From positions 6,051 to 50,142 of the forward strand of contig PGZT01000007.1 in NCBI GenBank assembly GCA_002841455.1: a stretch of 44,092 bases of DNA, read 5' to 3'. The notes under the pieces were generated by a model, which saw nothing but the letters and a program-made list of their open reading frames with translations, was not told where the DNA came from and made no database searches. The stretch is from Firmicutes bacterium HGW-Firmicutes-21. Lineage in GTDB: Bacteria > Bacillota > Clostridia > Oscillospirales > CAG-382. Positions 16,721 to 25,718 of the stretch are shown here, piece after piece. Both the position numbers and the translations under genes were made by a program. Position 1 is the stretch's first letter; each line of letters opens with the position of its first letter.

Positions 16721-17458
16721 CTATTTATTTTCATACACATACCCTTTTTTATTTCTCCCCTTTCTTGCAATAACACCAACCGAAAAGAGTACATTGAGGG
16801 CAGTTGTTGCCGAACTGCGGTTAAGCCCTGTTTCCTTTGCGTAGTCGGCGGAGGTGAAAGCGTCGGGGAGAGTGTCCGGTATCAGCTTTTTATAATCGGC
16901 GGGGCAATTAATATGTATCTCCTCAACCAATTCGGTGGGAATCCGCTCGCAACGAGAGGAACCCTTTTTTTTATCCCTGCTCCAGCCGTCAAGAAAGCGG
17001 TATTCCTCTATATCCAGCATTATAAGCCGCAGCTTCAGATTGGGATGAGTCAGGAGCTGTTTAATCTTATAAAGCTCGAAAAAGGCTTGGTAAGGACGCC
17101 CTGTTTTAGGGCTCCTTCTCTTTTTTGTGGTCCCTCCGGTGCTCTTATCCACCCAGAGCAGCCACTTCGTTCTTGCCATCGGGAAAACGACAGTAACCGT
17201 CTCGGTTTGCAGAAAATGCTCCAGCTTTTTGCGGAGCTGTTCAAAACTGCGTGTTTGTATCTCGGTTATTCCTTTTTCGTTCACTATGTCCGCAACAAAA
17301 GAGCCGACCGAAATCTCCTGTTTTTTTTCGTTCGACTCGATATAACGCTTCAGAACTGCGTGAAGCGTTTTTTCCTTGTATGTTCCTATCCCGTTACGGC
17401 ATCTGTCCTCGGAGGTGCAATATTCAATTGCGGCGGAGAATATTTCTCTGTCACTCAT
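16721..17458 (-). CDS. Uncharacterised protein: nuclease-like N-terminal region plus winged helix (DUF8091-like)
   Basis: A 245-residue protein matching, from memory, an uncharacterised clostridial family (DUF8091-like). The N-terminal part has the order Glu29 (TYKEKTLH), Glu48, Asp57 (SFVADI) and Glu66-x-Gln68 (ITEIQTRS), which resembles a PD-(D/E)XK nuclease core. The middle includes WLLWVDKSTGG, RRSPKTGR and FLDGWSRDKKKGSSR. The last 50 residues (SADYAKETGLNRSSATTALNVL) form a winged helix-turn-helix. It may bind and cut or regulate DNA; no function is established. GGAG lies 5 bases before ATG 17458. The gene stands alone between convergent terminators and a nitroreductase. Confidence 0.65.
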   Translation of the reverse strand: MSDREIFSAAIEYCTSEDRCRNGIGTYKEKTLHAVLKRYIESNEKKQEISVGSFVADIVNEKGITEIQTRSFEQLRKKLEHFLQTETVTVVFPMARTKWLLWVDKSTGGTTKKRRSPKTGRPYQAFFELYKIKQLLTHPNLKLRLIMLDIEEYRFLDGWSRDKKKGSSRCERIPTELVEEIHINCPADYKKLIPDTLPDAFTSADYAKETGLNRSSATTALNVLFSVGVIARKGRNKKGYVYENK

Positions 17459-17508
17459 TTAGACTCCATAATTTTATTGTAAGAATTCTATTCGCAAAAC
17501 GCAATCGG

Positions 17509-18252
17509 CTATTTAATCGAATACTCGGCAATCTCTATAAGCCTTGAGCCTATGGGATTATTCTCCTGCATCTTTAGCTGTCTGTCAAAGGAATAACCCT
17601 TTTCAAGCAGAGCGATTTCAAGAAAGCAAAGGAAAATCCCCATATCTATCGAATTGAAATACGGCAGTTTCATCAAGGGTATAAACGATTTTATATCCGA
17701 TTTACGATACACCTTTATGCCCGTACTATCGCTTGCGATTCTCCAGGGCTGGGTGTTGCAGGCACTGGGAGCGAGCCTTGCCGCATGGCATATATCACGG
17801 AAGAATTCCCCCTCCCATATCTCCGCCTGCTCTTTCCGATTGAATTGCGAGACATTACTGCGAAAACCCTGCGAATTGCTCTTGCCGAATGCGAGCATAA
17901 TTACATATTCCAAGCCGTCCGTCCGCTTTGTTTTAGGCTTAGCCATTCCGTACCAGCAAGCACCGATATCACGGGAGGCGAGCAATAAATCCATTTGTTC
18001 GAGCAGGTATCCCGCATTAAAAAGATAAAACGGCTTGTTTTCGCTGTACAGTATCAGGCAGTATTCCCCGAATTTGGCTGTGGTTTCCTCTCTTTTAACA
18101 ATTTCATATGCGGTTTTTATTCCGGAATCCAAGGGAATCAGCTTTTCTATATCCTGCTTAATTTCGTCTAAATCCTTATCGGACAAGCAAAGCTCCTTGT
18201 AGTATTTCCTTACGGATCTCCTTTTGAATATATAATCATACAATTCTCTCAT
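17509..18252 (-). CDS. Nitroreductase-family protein
   Basis: A 247-residue FMN-dependent nitroreductase-fold protein of the putative TM-nitroreductase type. The start is ATG 18252, with GAGAGGA 8 bases upstream; an ATG at 18273 overlaps that site and adds seven residues. RRSVRKY at residues about 11-17 is the FMN-phosphate-binding signature. LEQMDLLLASRDIGACWYGMAKPK and the second-half APSACNTQPWRI motif are typical. Electron acceptor and partner are unknown. The N-terminal half appears shortened relative to the second half, as in this subfamily. No operon partner is evident. Confidence 0.82.
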   Translation of the reverse strand: MRELYDYIFKRRSVRKYYKELCLSDKDLDEIKQDIEKLIPLDSGIKTAYEIVKREETTAKFGEYCLILYSENKPFYLFNAGYLLEQMDLLLASRDIGACWYGMAKPKTKRTDGLEYVIMLAFGKSNSQGFRSNVSQFNRKEQAEIWEGEFFRDICHAARLAPSACNTQPWRIASDSTGIKVYRKSDIKSFIPLMKLPYFNSIDMGIFLCFLEIALLEKGYSFDRQLKMQENNPIGSRLIEIAEYSIK

Positions 18253-18405
18253 AAAAATAATCCTCTCACACATTATTACTATGTGATTATTTTAGCACAC
18301 CGAGAAACCAAAATCCAATTAATTTTTAAATGTTGTGTGTTATTTACAAAACAAGAACGATGCTTTGGCGGTTTTGCATAAACCCGTATTACCCTTATTT
18401 TCGGA

Positions 18406-19086
18406 TTAGCGCCTTCTGTTCCCTAAGGAAATGAAGTAAAATATCTGCATCATGGAGGTAAGCAGGGCGGCGACATAGGTCAACGCTGCCGCAGAGAGCA
18501 CCTTTTTTGCGCCGGAGAGTTCTTTTAGGTCGAGTGTTCTGTAGGAGCGCAAAATTGTTATCGCCCGTCTTGACGCATTGAATTCCACGGGCAGTGTAAT
18601 GAGCTGAAAGAAAGCGACTGTGCCGAACAGTAAAATGCCTGCCCAGTAGAGCTGAAACATGCTCATCCAAAGTCCGAATATTATGAGCAACGGCGCTATC
18701 TGGCTCCCCACATTGCAAACCGGAATTATTGCCGCTCTCACCTTTATAAAAACATAACCGGTTTTGTGTTGAACGGCGTGTCCCGCCTCATGTGCGGCGA
18801 TACCGATTGCGGCTATCGAGTTGGAGTCATAAACCGGCTCGGAGAGCCTTATAACATTAGTTCGCGGATCAAAATGGTCGGTTAACTTACCCGCTATTCT
18901 CTCCACGGGGACATCCCGAAGTCCGTTTTGGTCGAGAATCAGCCTTGCGGCTTCTGCGCCCGTCATACCACGCTTGGAAGCAACCTTGCTGTATTTTTTA
19001 AAGGATGAGGAGACCCGAAACTGCGCCCATAAAGACAACAGCAGCACAGGCGCCATATATAGTAAATAGGTTGGATCAAGAAACAT
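18406..19086 (-). CDS. Membrane zinc metallopeptidase (YugP family)
   Basis: A 226-residue membrane-bound peptidase. There is a membrane segment at residues about 5-21. The zinc-binding HEAGH motif lies in AIGIAAHEAGHAVQHKTGY (about residues 94-112), followed by two or three hydrophobic segments (about 120-165 and 195-215). LPVEFNASRRAITIL is characteristic of this family (neutral zinc metallopeptidase, YugP-like). It is a likely membrane-protein quality-control or maturation protease, but substrates are unknown. AGGAGGAA lies just upstream of ATG 19086. It is separated from gpsA by 43 bp on the same strand. Confidence 0.88.
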   Translation of the reverse strand: MFLDPTYLLYMAPVLLLSLWAQFRVSSSFKKYSKVASKRGMTGAEAARLILDQNGLRDVPVERIAGKLTDHFDPRTNVIRLSEPVYDSNSIAAIGIAAHEAGHAVQHKTGYVFIKVRAAIIPVCNVGSQIAPLLIIFGLWMSMFQLYWAGILLFGTVAFFQLITLPVEFNASRRAITILRSYRTLDLKELSGAKKVLSAAALTYVAALLTSMMQIFYFISLGNRRR

Positions 19087-19129
19087 AAAAAATTCCTCCT
19101 GTCTATAGTATTGCTTGTTATTATGTTTT

Positions 19130-20086
19130 TTAGAATTCTTTTTTTATACTTCTTGCAAAAAGTCCCTTCATTGTCTCCGCAGCGTCCTTGTTTTCATGTA
19201 AAACCGCATAAACAGCAGAGCAAATCGGCAGCTCAACGCCCTTTTCGGCAGCGAGCGAGACCAGAGCCTTAACCGCATAATAGCCCTCCGCAAGCGAATC
19301 AAATTTTACACCCTTAACGACAGCCTCGCCGAACCGTCGGTTTTGGCTGTGCGGCGAAAAAAGCGTTGCCTCGTAATCACCGAGGTGGCATAAGCCGTAT
19401 GCGGACAACTCATTTCCACCCATGGCGGTGATAAGCCGTGCGATTTCTCTCGTTCCTCTCGACATCAAGCCGCCCTTCAAAGAGGATAAGCCCATGCCGT
19501 CCAGAATGCCCGCGGCGATACCGATAACATTCTTCGCCGCCGCTCCAATCTCGTTGCCCAAAAGGTCGTCTCCGTAATAAAAGCGTATTAAATCACTGGA
19601 AAATGTGTCGGCAAGCAGCTCCTTAACCTCGTTGCTGTCGCTGTCGATAACCATACAATTCGGTATTCCGCTGCGGAAATCCTCGACATGCCCGGGTCCC
19701 AGCCAAACGGCAACCCTGCTGTCCTTGTCGATATATTCGCTTACGACCTCGGTAAGCCTTTTATTGCTGCCAACCTCAAGCCCCTTCATACATAAAACAA
19801 AGGTTTTTTTTGCGAAACCGATATTGCGCAGCTCTGTCATCAGCTCCCGCAGCCCCTGAGAGTCAACCGCTATAACAATAATTTCGCTTGTCAGCGCTTT
19901 TTTTAAATCCGAGCCTATAGTTATATTAGCACCGAGCGTATTTAATCCGCTCGTGTTTTCGTCCTTCAGCCGCTGTAAACGGGACGAACAGCTCCTACCG
20001 TATAAGTATACTGTATTTCCGCATCTGCCGAGATACCACGCCAGGAAAGCGCCCCATCTTCCGCAGCCGATAACGGTTATATCCAA
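19130..20086 (-). CDS. gpsA: NAD(P)-dependent glycerol-3-phosphate dehydrogenase
   Basis: About 318 residues. The N-terminal Rossmann motif reads VIGCGRWGAFLAWYLG. GPGHVEDFRSGIPN corresponds to the GPSFAxE block, and EIGAAAKNVIGIAAGILDGMG holds the catalytic Lys. SRGTREIARL and HSQNRRFGEAV are also family blocks. The enzyme reduces dihydroxyacetone phosphate to sn-glycerol-3-phosphate for phospholipid synthesis. It is more divergent than usual (CGRWG for the usual GSWG; HLGDYEATLFS for GLGDLxxT). I chose TTG 20086, six bases after AGAGGTG; the GTG at 20095 lies inside that site. A good promoter lies directly upstream. Confidence 0.88.
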   Translation of the reverse strand: MDITVIGCGRWGAFLAWYLGRCGNTVYLYGRSCSSRLQRLKDENTSGLNTLGANITIGSDLKKALTSEIIVIAVDSQGLRELMTELRNIGFAKKTFVLCMKGLEVGSNKRLTEVVSEYIDKDSRVAVWLGPGHVEDFRSGIPNCMVIDSDSNEVKELLADTFSSDLIRFYYGDDLLGNEIGAAAKNVIGIAAGILDGMGLSSLKGGLMSRGTREIARLITAMGGNELSAYGLCHLGDYEATLFSPHSQNRRFGEAVVKGVKFDSLAEGYYAVKALVSLAAEKGVELPICSAVYAVLHENKDAAETMKGLFARSIKKEF

Positions 20087-20108
20087 ATTCAACACCTCTT
20101 GTCAAATA

Positions 20109-20137
20109 ATTGTACCACATATGTATATTACCGTCAA
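20109..20137 (-). promoter_or_regulatory. Sigma-A promoter for gpsA
   Basis: On the minus strand, TTGACG (20137-20132), a 17-bp spacer, and TACAAT (20114-20109). It starts a transcript about 16 bases before the gpsA ribosome binding site. Confidence 0.75.
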
Positions 20138-20159
20138 CCGAAAAACTTTTCGCTTTTGT

Positions 20160-20193
20160 AAAAAAATACCACGGAAAATTAAATCCGTGGTAT
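20160..20193 (-). terminator. Intrinsic terminator after thiT
   Basis: A perfect 10-bp stem, ATACCACGGA / TCCGTGGTAT, at 20166-20193. On the minus strand it is followed by a run of T, 20 bp beyond the thiT stop. It separates thiT from gpsA. Confidence 0.88.
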
Positions 20194-20212
20194 CTCTGTA
20201 TGAATAACCGCT

Positions 20213-20800
20213 TTATTTTATAATGTCCTTCAGCTTAAAAATCAACGGTGAAGCCGCAAGGGTTATAGCCGCTTCAGGTCCCATGTACATAATGTTATAA
20301 CCCAATGAATACACCCATCTGCCTGTCGTCAATATCCAGTCGCCTTCCTCGGCGAACTCCTTGGATATCTCATACCAAATTATTCCGCCGCTTAAAACAT
20401 GAGACGAATATCTGAGCAATAATACCATAAAGGTGCCGGCTATAATGCTAACAATTGCCCGCTTGCCTCTTTGCCTGTCATTGTAAAATATCCCTGCGAG
20501 TCCAAGCAAGGTAAAGGGTAGTATAAAGTCTAACACAACCGAACCAAAAACACCCATTGGGGTTGATACCCATACGAAATTGCCCGCTCCCTGTATAAGC
20601 TGTATCAGCGAATATACAAAAGCAGAGCCTAATCCGGCTGCGATTCCTCGTCTGAACGAAATAATAAGAATAGGCATCATTGATAATAGGGTTATCGAGC
20701 CTCCGAACGGGAATTCATAAACCTTGATATAGGACAGCACGGTCGCTAACGCAACCATTATCGCGCATTCGACTAAGACCTTTAAATTTTTGTTTTGCAT
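20213..20800 (-). CDS. thiT: Thiamine transporter ThiT (ECF S-component)
   Basis: A 195-residue, six-helix membrane protein. The start is ATG 20800, with GAGAGGA 9 bases upstream; the in-frame ATG at 20818 lies in the terminator T-run and is not a good start. GGSITLLSMMPILIISFRRG, a His in RYSSHVLSGGIIW, and YSLGYNIMYMGPEAAITL match the thiamine-binding and helix motifs of ThiT. It captures thiamine and works with the shared EcfAA'T module, which is not in the window. The TPP riboswitch directly upstream supports the substrate. Expression should fall when intracellular TPP is high. Confidence 0.95.
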   Translation of the reverse strand: MQNKNLKVLVECAIMVALATVLSYIKVYEFPFGGSITLLSMMPILIISFRRGIAAGLGSAFVYSLIQLIQGAGNFVWVSTPMGVFGSVVLDFILPFTLLGLAGIFYNDRQRGKRAIVSIIAGTFMVLLLRYSSHVLSGGIIWYEISKEFAEEGDWILTTGRWVYSLGYNIMYMGPEAAITLAASPLIFKLKDIIK

Positions 20801-20821
20801 AAATAATCTTCCTCTCATAAA

Positions 20822-20856
20822 AAAAAATATGGGCTGTACCGGAAACGGTACAGCCC
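20822..20856 (-). terminator. Riboswitch-controlled terminator before thiT
   Basis: A perfect inverted repeat, GGGCTGTACCG / CGGTACAGCCC, with a 4-nt loop, followed on the minus strand by a run of T ending at the thiT leader. It is the expression platform of the adjacent TPP aptamer. Confidence 0.9.
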
Positions 20857-20878
20857 AAAAAACATGGTTTCTGTAAAT

Positions 20879-20957
20879 ATGTTTCCTACGGCGGCATTAC
20901 CCGCATCAGGTTATCTGGGTATAATCTCAGCCGATTGCTCAGCACCCCATTTTTATT
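20879..20957 (-). ncRNA. TPP riboswitch (THI element)
   Basis: Read on the minus strand, all conserved THI-box segments are present in order: GGGGTGCTGAGC, GGCTGAGA (CTGAGA at 20930-20925), ACCC, ACCTGAT (20911-20905), GGGTAATGCCG and CGTAGGAAAC. It lies between a sigma-A promoter and an intrinsic terminator upstream of thiT. TPP binding would favour the terminator and turn the gene off. Confidence 0.96.
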
Positions 20958-21005
20958 TCCTGCATTTAACACCTTTCGGCGTTTGCTTTGATATATATCG
21001 CTATT

Positions 21006-21033
21006 ATTATACCATAAATATATCGGTTGTCAA
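21006..21033 (-). promoter_or_regulatory. Sigma-A promoter for the TPP riboswitch-thiT unit
   Basis: On the minus strand, TTGACA (21033-21028), a 16-bp spacer, and TATAAT (21011-21006). It sits a few bases after the stop of the upstream lipoprotein gene. Confidence 0.82.
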
Positions 21034-21040
21034 GAGTTTT

Positions 21041-21835
21041 TTATTCCAAATCGCTGTAATCCTCAATAATCGGCTGCTGTATCTCGACCTCGTCTCCAAA
21101 GTCCTTATAGCTTACCTTGATTCTTACTTTCAAGTCAAGCCTGTAATCGCTCTCGGGAGGCGTATACCACGGTGTGTATGCCGGTGTCTGGTAAAGATGC
21201 ATTGTAAAAACCATTTGGCGGCTCGCAAGAATCGGTTCGCCTTCCCCGTTCTCCGCTATTATATATTCGACATTTATGTCGCTGAAACGGGTCTTTTCGG
21301 TCTGTGGCTTTGTAATATGTGCGAGGGCATAAATACCCTCTCCCATCAGCTTCAGGAGCTGTTCGTCATAACCGCTCTTAACGGTAAAACTGTAAAGAGT
21401 TCCCTCGGAGCTGTTTCTCACCGACAGATTCTTTATGTCCTTCTCTTCAAAAGCAATCGGTTCCGAAAAATACATATACCCGAACAGCTCGTCCGCCGAC
21501 CTTTGATACTTGGTTTTATTTATGTCAATATCTGTGTAAACATACCCGTCAAAATACCTCTCGACAAGTGAGCTTGACGCTCCGAGATAGCTCTCAACAT
21601 AGCTTGAGCTCATAATCTGCTTCTCTCTGTCAATCGAGTATTCCCCCTGCATAAACAGCAGCGTTGCAGAGCCGTTTTCAAAGGTGAGATCGGTTACAAA
21701 GTTAGCCTTATACCGTTTTACTGCGTTTGTGTTCTCCACCGCTCCTTGAACGACCGAAAAATCCTCGTTGTTGCCGCATCCGAAAAGCAGGGCGGCAAGC
21801 ACCGCAAGCAGGAGTATCAGAGCTACCCTTCTCAT
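21041..21835 (-). CDS. Lipoprotein of unknown function at the end of the Gld-type ABC operon
   Basis: A 264-residue protein with a clear lipoprotein signal: a basic start (MRR), a hydrophobic core and the lipobox LLFGC, with Cys20 as the predicted lipidation site. The mature part is beta-rich with repeated YxxxY patterns (FMQGEYSIDREKQIMSS, RYFDGYVYTDIDINKTKY), in the style of outer-surface LolA/LppX-like or DUF-type lipoproteins; I do not recognise a specific family. The ATG overlaps the stop of the DUF4340-like gene (ATGA), so it is translationally coupled to the ABC system and probably works with it at the outer face of the membrane. Confidence 0.72.
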   Translation of the reverse strand: MRRVALILLLAVLAALLFGCGNNEDFSVVQGAVENTNAVKRYKANFVTDLTFENGSATLLFMQGEYSIDREKQIMSSSYVESYLGASSSLVERYFDGYVYTDIDINKTKYQRSADELFGYMYFSEPIAFEEKDIKNLSVRNSSEGTLYSFTVKSGYDEQLLKLMGEGIYALAHITKPQTEKTRFSDINVEYIIAENGEGEPILASRQMVFTMHLYQTPAYTPWYTPPESDYRLDLKVRIKVSYKDFGDEVEIQQPIIEDYSDLE

Positions 21836-24195
21836 CTGTAGGGTACCGGCTTACCGTCAAGAAGCAGCTTAACATTGTTTTTTATGTCATTAATACTGTC
21901 CACGAGAATATAATAGCTGCCTTCTCCATCGATTGTATAAAAAGCCTTGCTTGTCGTTACGCGATAGAAAATAATCTCGGTTGATTTTACGGGGCCTGTT
22001 ATTTTAACCTTCAGCATTTCGGTAGGCTTTCTGTCGCCTTCGCTGTACTCACCCTTCAGTCTTATTTTAACAATGGAGATATACAAATATCTGAAGTTTT
22101 GCAGATCCATCTCCTTACCGTTTGCGGTAACCCGTTCAAGTCTGTTGCCCTCGTTCCTGTACAAATTAAAAACATGGTCGACTCCGTCAAAGGTAAGCGT
22201 AAGCGTATCAATGGTATCAATATTCATCGAGAGCAGCGAATGATCGAGGAAATCAACAATATCCCATCCCAGCCATGCGGCGGTTTCGACGCTGATTTCA
22301 CCTATAACATCCGAGCATCGCTCCAGCTTTTCTCCTCCCACTATACCCCAAATAACAGAATAGCAGTAGAACTTACCGTTTTCGTTTATATCGCTGAAGT
22401 AAATATCCGTGGTTACTCCGTTAAATTCATATGACGCATGCAGAGCGGGGTTATCCAACCCATATTGCTCCAGCTTGGAGCTTATAAGTGTGCTTGGATC
22501 TCCTTCCTTGGAGGTAATGCCGAAATCAACAACCCGCTCGCCCATTAGTGTCGCCAAGGAGGTTACGAAAGAGTTGGAAAACTCATTATTTGGGTATATA
22601 AAATTATATCCCGAAGGAATATACTCGCTCGGAGAGGTCAGCTTCCAGCCGCCGATGGTTCCGTCATAAGGCTGTGCATCCACCCCGTCCACAAACACGG
22701 TAAGCTCGTCAAGCACAATATATTTATCCTTATCTATCCCGAAATAGACACGCAGAAATTTTACCGGTTCGTCGCTCTGGAATTCGAATGAATACTTTTT
22801 TATCTCCTTGTTTGCCTGAGAGAGCTTAAGGCCGCTTATATCAATCTCCGTAAATGTCTCACCGTCCACCGAAATTGAGGCGTATATTTTGTTTGGAAGG
22901 TTTGCCGAATAAATCTCGTCCTTTAATATTCCAAAGGATACCGTATAATTACCCTCGTCTCCGTAAATATACAGCGGAGCCTCAAGATACACATTCTTCC
23001 CATCATTACTGGTAAAGCCGCCCAAGGTTTGTGACTCGGGCCAATTTGTATAGGTTCCCGAGAAGCTAACCCTATCAGTCAGCATCGTAACAATGTCGGT
23101 TTTTCCGAACGGTGAAAGGTTGCCGGATACAAACATCCGCGCATGTATATTTGCTTTAAGAGTGTAGCCCTCCTTTATATAATCAAGAACAATATTATCC
23201 ACTTTTAAGAGGTCCTCTGTGCTTGATATTCCGTAAACAAGGTTTGCCCTCAGATATGAGTGAACAGGTCCGAGTAAAGCGGCTTCAAGCTCGGCGGCAG
23301 GCAGAAGATAAATAAAATCCTTGGTGTGATATTTTGCGTAATAATTTCTTCCGTCGGATGTTTTGTTGCCTATGATTATTTTGTGCGTAACCTTATCTAT
23401 CGTTACCACTGTTATTACCGCTGTGGCGTTCTCCTCATCGTCAAGCCCGTATACTTCCATCCCCATCGGTTCGCTTATTTTTCCGGTAGCCAGCACATAG
23501 GTGGAGTTTACAATCAGGTTTGCAAACATCTCCGCATCGTAAGTGACCACCTTCGCCCCTTCAAAATAAAATTGGTTATTGGAATCTCTGTATACCTTGT
23601 AGCTGCCGTGTTCGTTTACGACGGTTATCGTCTGTACATCCTTGCGTTCTATCCTCGGGTACATAAAAGGTCTGCCCGCCATGACGGTATCACCGTCGGT
23701 ATCATAGCCGCTGAGCGCTCTCAAGCTGATACCAGTCAACTCGGGTCTTCCGCATACCGAGAGAATAGCGTTTGTATACAGTCTTTCTCCGTCAAAAGCG
23801 TATTTTGTTCCGTTATCTAAGGATTTATATAAGCTGTCGTAGGATATTTGCCTTTGCTCATTACTCTTCTCCGATTTAATGATAATACCGTGAAAATCAA
23901 CGCTCCTGTCAAACTCCACGCTTATTTTTTTATTTATTTCGGTATAGGAAAGCGCAAACAAATAAGCACGGTTTAGATAATCGTCGCTTTTTATCCTGCT
24001 CTCGCTCTCTCCCGAAAAAGTTATTGTTACATCATCCTCAATCTTTTCCATTTCGGCAATAACCGTGTCGGTAAGCGTGTAAAAGGGATCCGGCTCAATA
24101 ACCAGCTCGTCGTCCTTTATAAAAACCAAATACACGCCGAACAAAAACAATGCCGCAAGCATTACTCCGCCGACAATATATAATTGCTTTTTCAT
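21832..24195 (-). CDS. DUF4340-type membrane-anchored extracytoplasmic protein
   Basis: A 787-residue protein with one N-terminal membrane segment (about residues 5-25) and a large beta-rich exterior region. The repeated pattern in which a sequence like ALSGYDTDGDTVMAG is followed by conserved YGLDDEENATAVITV and KIIIGNKTSDGRNYYAK blocks matches DUF4340 proteins, which in Clostridia and Bacteroidetes sit next to GldG-like subunits. There are further unit-like repeats toward the C-terminus (EQYGLDNPALHASYEF). It lies directly after the GldG-like gene (TAATG overlap at about 24195) and before a coupled lipoprotein. It is probably an extracytoplasmic subunit of the ABC machine; the role is not established. 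Confidence 0.8.
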   Translation of the reverse strand: MKKQLYIVGGVMLAALFLFGVYLVFIKDDELVIEPDPFYTLTDTVIAEMEKIEDDVTITFSGESESRIKSDDYLNRAYLFALSYTEINKKISVEFDRSVDFHGIIIKSEKSNEQRQISYDSLYKSLDNGTKYAFDGERLYTNAILSVCGRPELTGISLRALSGYDTDGDTVMAGRPFMYPRIERKDVQTITVVNEHGSYKVYRDSNNQFYFEGAKVVTYDAEMFANLIVNSTYVLATGKISEPMGMEVYGLDDEENATAVITVVTIDKVTHKIIIGNKTSDGRNYYAKYHTKDFIYLLPAAELEAALLGPVHSYLRANLVYGISSTEDLLKVDNIVLDYIKEGYTLKANIHARMFVSGNLSPFGKTDIVTMLTDRVSFSGTYTNWPESQTLGGFTSNDGKNVYLEAPLYIYGDEGNYTVSFGILKDEIYSANLPNKIYASISVDGETFTEIDISGLKLSQANKEIKKYSFEFQSDEPVKFLRVYFGIDKDKYIVLDELTVFVDGVDAQPYDGTIGGWKLTSPSEYIPSGYNFIYPNNEFSNSFVTSLATLMGERVVDFGITSKEGDPSTLISSKLEQYGLDNPALHASYEFNGVTTDIYFSDINENGKFYCYSVIWGIVGGEKLERCSDVIGEISVETAAWLGWDIVDFLDHSLLSMNIDTIDTLTLTFDGVDHVFNLYRNEGNRLERVTANGKEMDLQNFRYLYISIVKIRLKGEYSEGDRKPTEMLKVKITGPVKSTEIIFYRVTTSKAFYTIDGEGSYYILVDSINDIKNNVKLLLDGKPVPYR

Positions 24196-25703
24196 TATAA
24201 ATGTCTCCTTTTAAAGAACACAACCAGACCTGCTATGATTACAAAAAGAGGAAATACGCCGGATACCAACCAGGTTAATGTATTAGCGGCTCCCATTTCA
24301 ATAACAAGCGCTTCCTTGATAAAGGGCTTTGTTTTTATGCTTGGCGAAACCCACTCCGTGCTCATTGTTCTCGCCGCACCGAATAAGAGCAGGTTGTTCC
24401 CGAACTTATTATCCTTCAGGAAGGTGTCCGAGGCAAAGCTTGTGGAGGATACCAATAAAACATATTGGAATTTCTTTACATTGTTTTCTCCGTAATTGAA
24501 GTTTGTCGACAACAGCATCAGAGGGAACTCTCCCGTTGTTGAGACCTCCTCGTTATCCTCGTTCCTGTAAATGGAACGGGCTGTGGGGAATGTCTTCATT
24601 ACCGTTTCGATTCCAACACCTGCGTTTGCTTTATTTTCGTCGGAGAACAGCTCCACCGCATTTCTGAATACGGTTCTTGCTCCCGAGCCGGAGGAGGAGG
24701 CTACGCTGTGTAAATTCGCAGCGGACGAGCCCTCGCTCCCGGCATATTGCGCAACAACAGAGAAGCCGTCGTTACCGCCGGTCGCTACCGCATGCGCCAT
24801 ATCGTTTATCTTGTGATACGGCTTATAGCCGATACCCCAGTATTCAAGCAGATATTCCTGAAGGTTTGGCAGTGACGGGGTTGAGCTGTTGACGAACACA
24901 ATAAGATTCTTAAATTTATTGACATAATCGGCGATTTTCTCTATCTCGGTTTTCTCGCCCGTGTTTTCACCCTCATATCCCAAAAAATCAAACAGAGGGT
25001 TGGAGATAATCAAAATCCTTGTCCTCTCGTCAATATCCTCCTTGGAAAGGTCCTTGAACTGGAACTCAAAGCCGGCTGAATACAAAATATCGAGCAGCGA
25101 CTCCGAGATGGTCTCTCCATGCTCGGTTGTGAAGGTAACAACCTGCGGTTCCTCTATCGAGCATTGAAGCATCGCGGAGGTATATCTCAGCTCGCCGTTA
25201 AACGAATAGTACGCTCCCGTCTCCTCGCTCATAGTAAAAAACGCATCTAAATTTATTACCCTGTGATGATATTTACCCTCGATAATCAAATGGCTTGTGC
25301 TTATATTTATTTGTGTTTGCGATTTATATTTCTCTACAAAGGTAGGGTCTTTGTTTATATCCTTATATACAACCCTTACATTGTTTGGATACACCCTTGC
25401 GTATTCCTCGCCAAGGTCACGAACCATTAACGAATACTTGCTCCGCTCATAACGGTCTCTGTCCGCAAGAAAGTAAATTGTAATATCAAACTCGTCGCCG
25501 AGAGTTCCTAAAATCGCCTTGGTTTCCTCTCCAACGGTATAAAGCTCCTCCTTGGTAAGGTCGACAGAAAGGTTCACCTTGGATGAAATGGAGGTGAGAA
25601 TAAGATTTAAAGCTATGACAAGCATTACAAAGGCGGCAATAAAAACAATCGAAAGAGAGCCGTACCTGAGCTTTTTGTTTTTCAATGCATTTTTCATTTC
25701 CAT
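24195..25703 (-). CDS. GldG-like ABC-system auxiliary protein
   Basis: A 502-residue protein with a membrane segment at residues about 15-37, a large extracytoplasmic domain, and a C-terminal membrane segment (about 475-495) ending in basic KRRHL. NLSVDLTKEELYTVGEETKAILGTLGDEFDITIYFL is typical of the GldG/ABC_transp_aux (DUF4350-related) family. VVTFTTEHGE and LIVFVNSSTPSLPNLQEYLLEYWGI match the downstream GATase-like region. It pairs with the permease 15 bp upstream and the DUF4340 protein downstream. In gliding Bacteroidetes, GldAFG forms an ABC complex; in Firmicutes the substrate is unknown. GGAG lies 8 bases before ATG 25703. Confidence 0.85.
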   Translation of the reverse strand: MEMKNALKNKKLRYGSLSIVFIAAFVMLVIALNLILTSISSKVNLSVDLTKEELYTVGEETKAILGTLGDEFDITIYFLADRDRYERSKYSLMVRDLGEEYARVYPNNVRVVYKDINKDPTFVEKYKSQTQINISTSHLIIEGKYHHRVINLDAFFTMSEETGAYYSFNGELRYTSAMLQCSIEEPQVVTFTTEHGETISESLLDILYSAGFEFQFKDLSKEDIDERTRILIISNPLFDFLGYEGENTGEKTEIEKIADYVNKFKNLIVFVNSSTPSLPNLQEYLLEYWGIGYKPYHKINDMAHAVATGGNDGFSVVAQYAGSEGSSAANLHSVASSSGSGARTVFRNAVELFSDENKANAGVGIETVMKTFPTARSIYRNEDNEEVSTTGEFPLMLLSTNFNYGENNVKKFQYVLLVSSTSFASDTFLKDNKFGNNLLLFGAARTMSTEWVSPSIKTKPFIKEALVIEMGAANTLTWLVSGVFPLFVIIAGLVVFFKRRHL

Positions 25704-25718
25704 ATCGGCATCTCCTCT

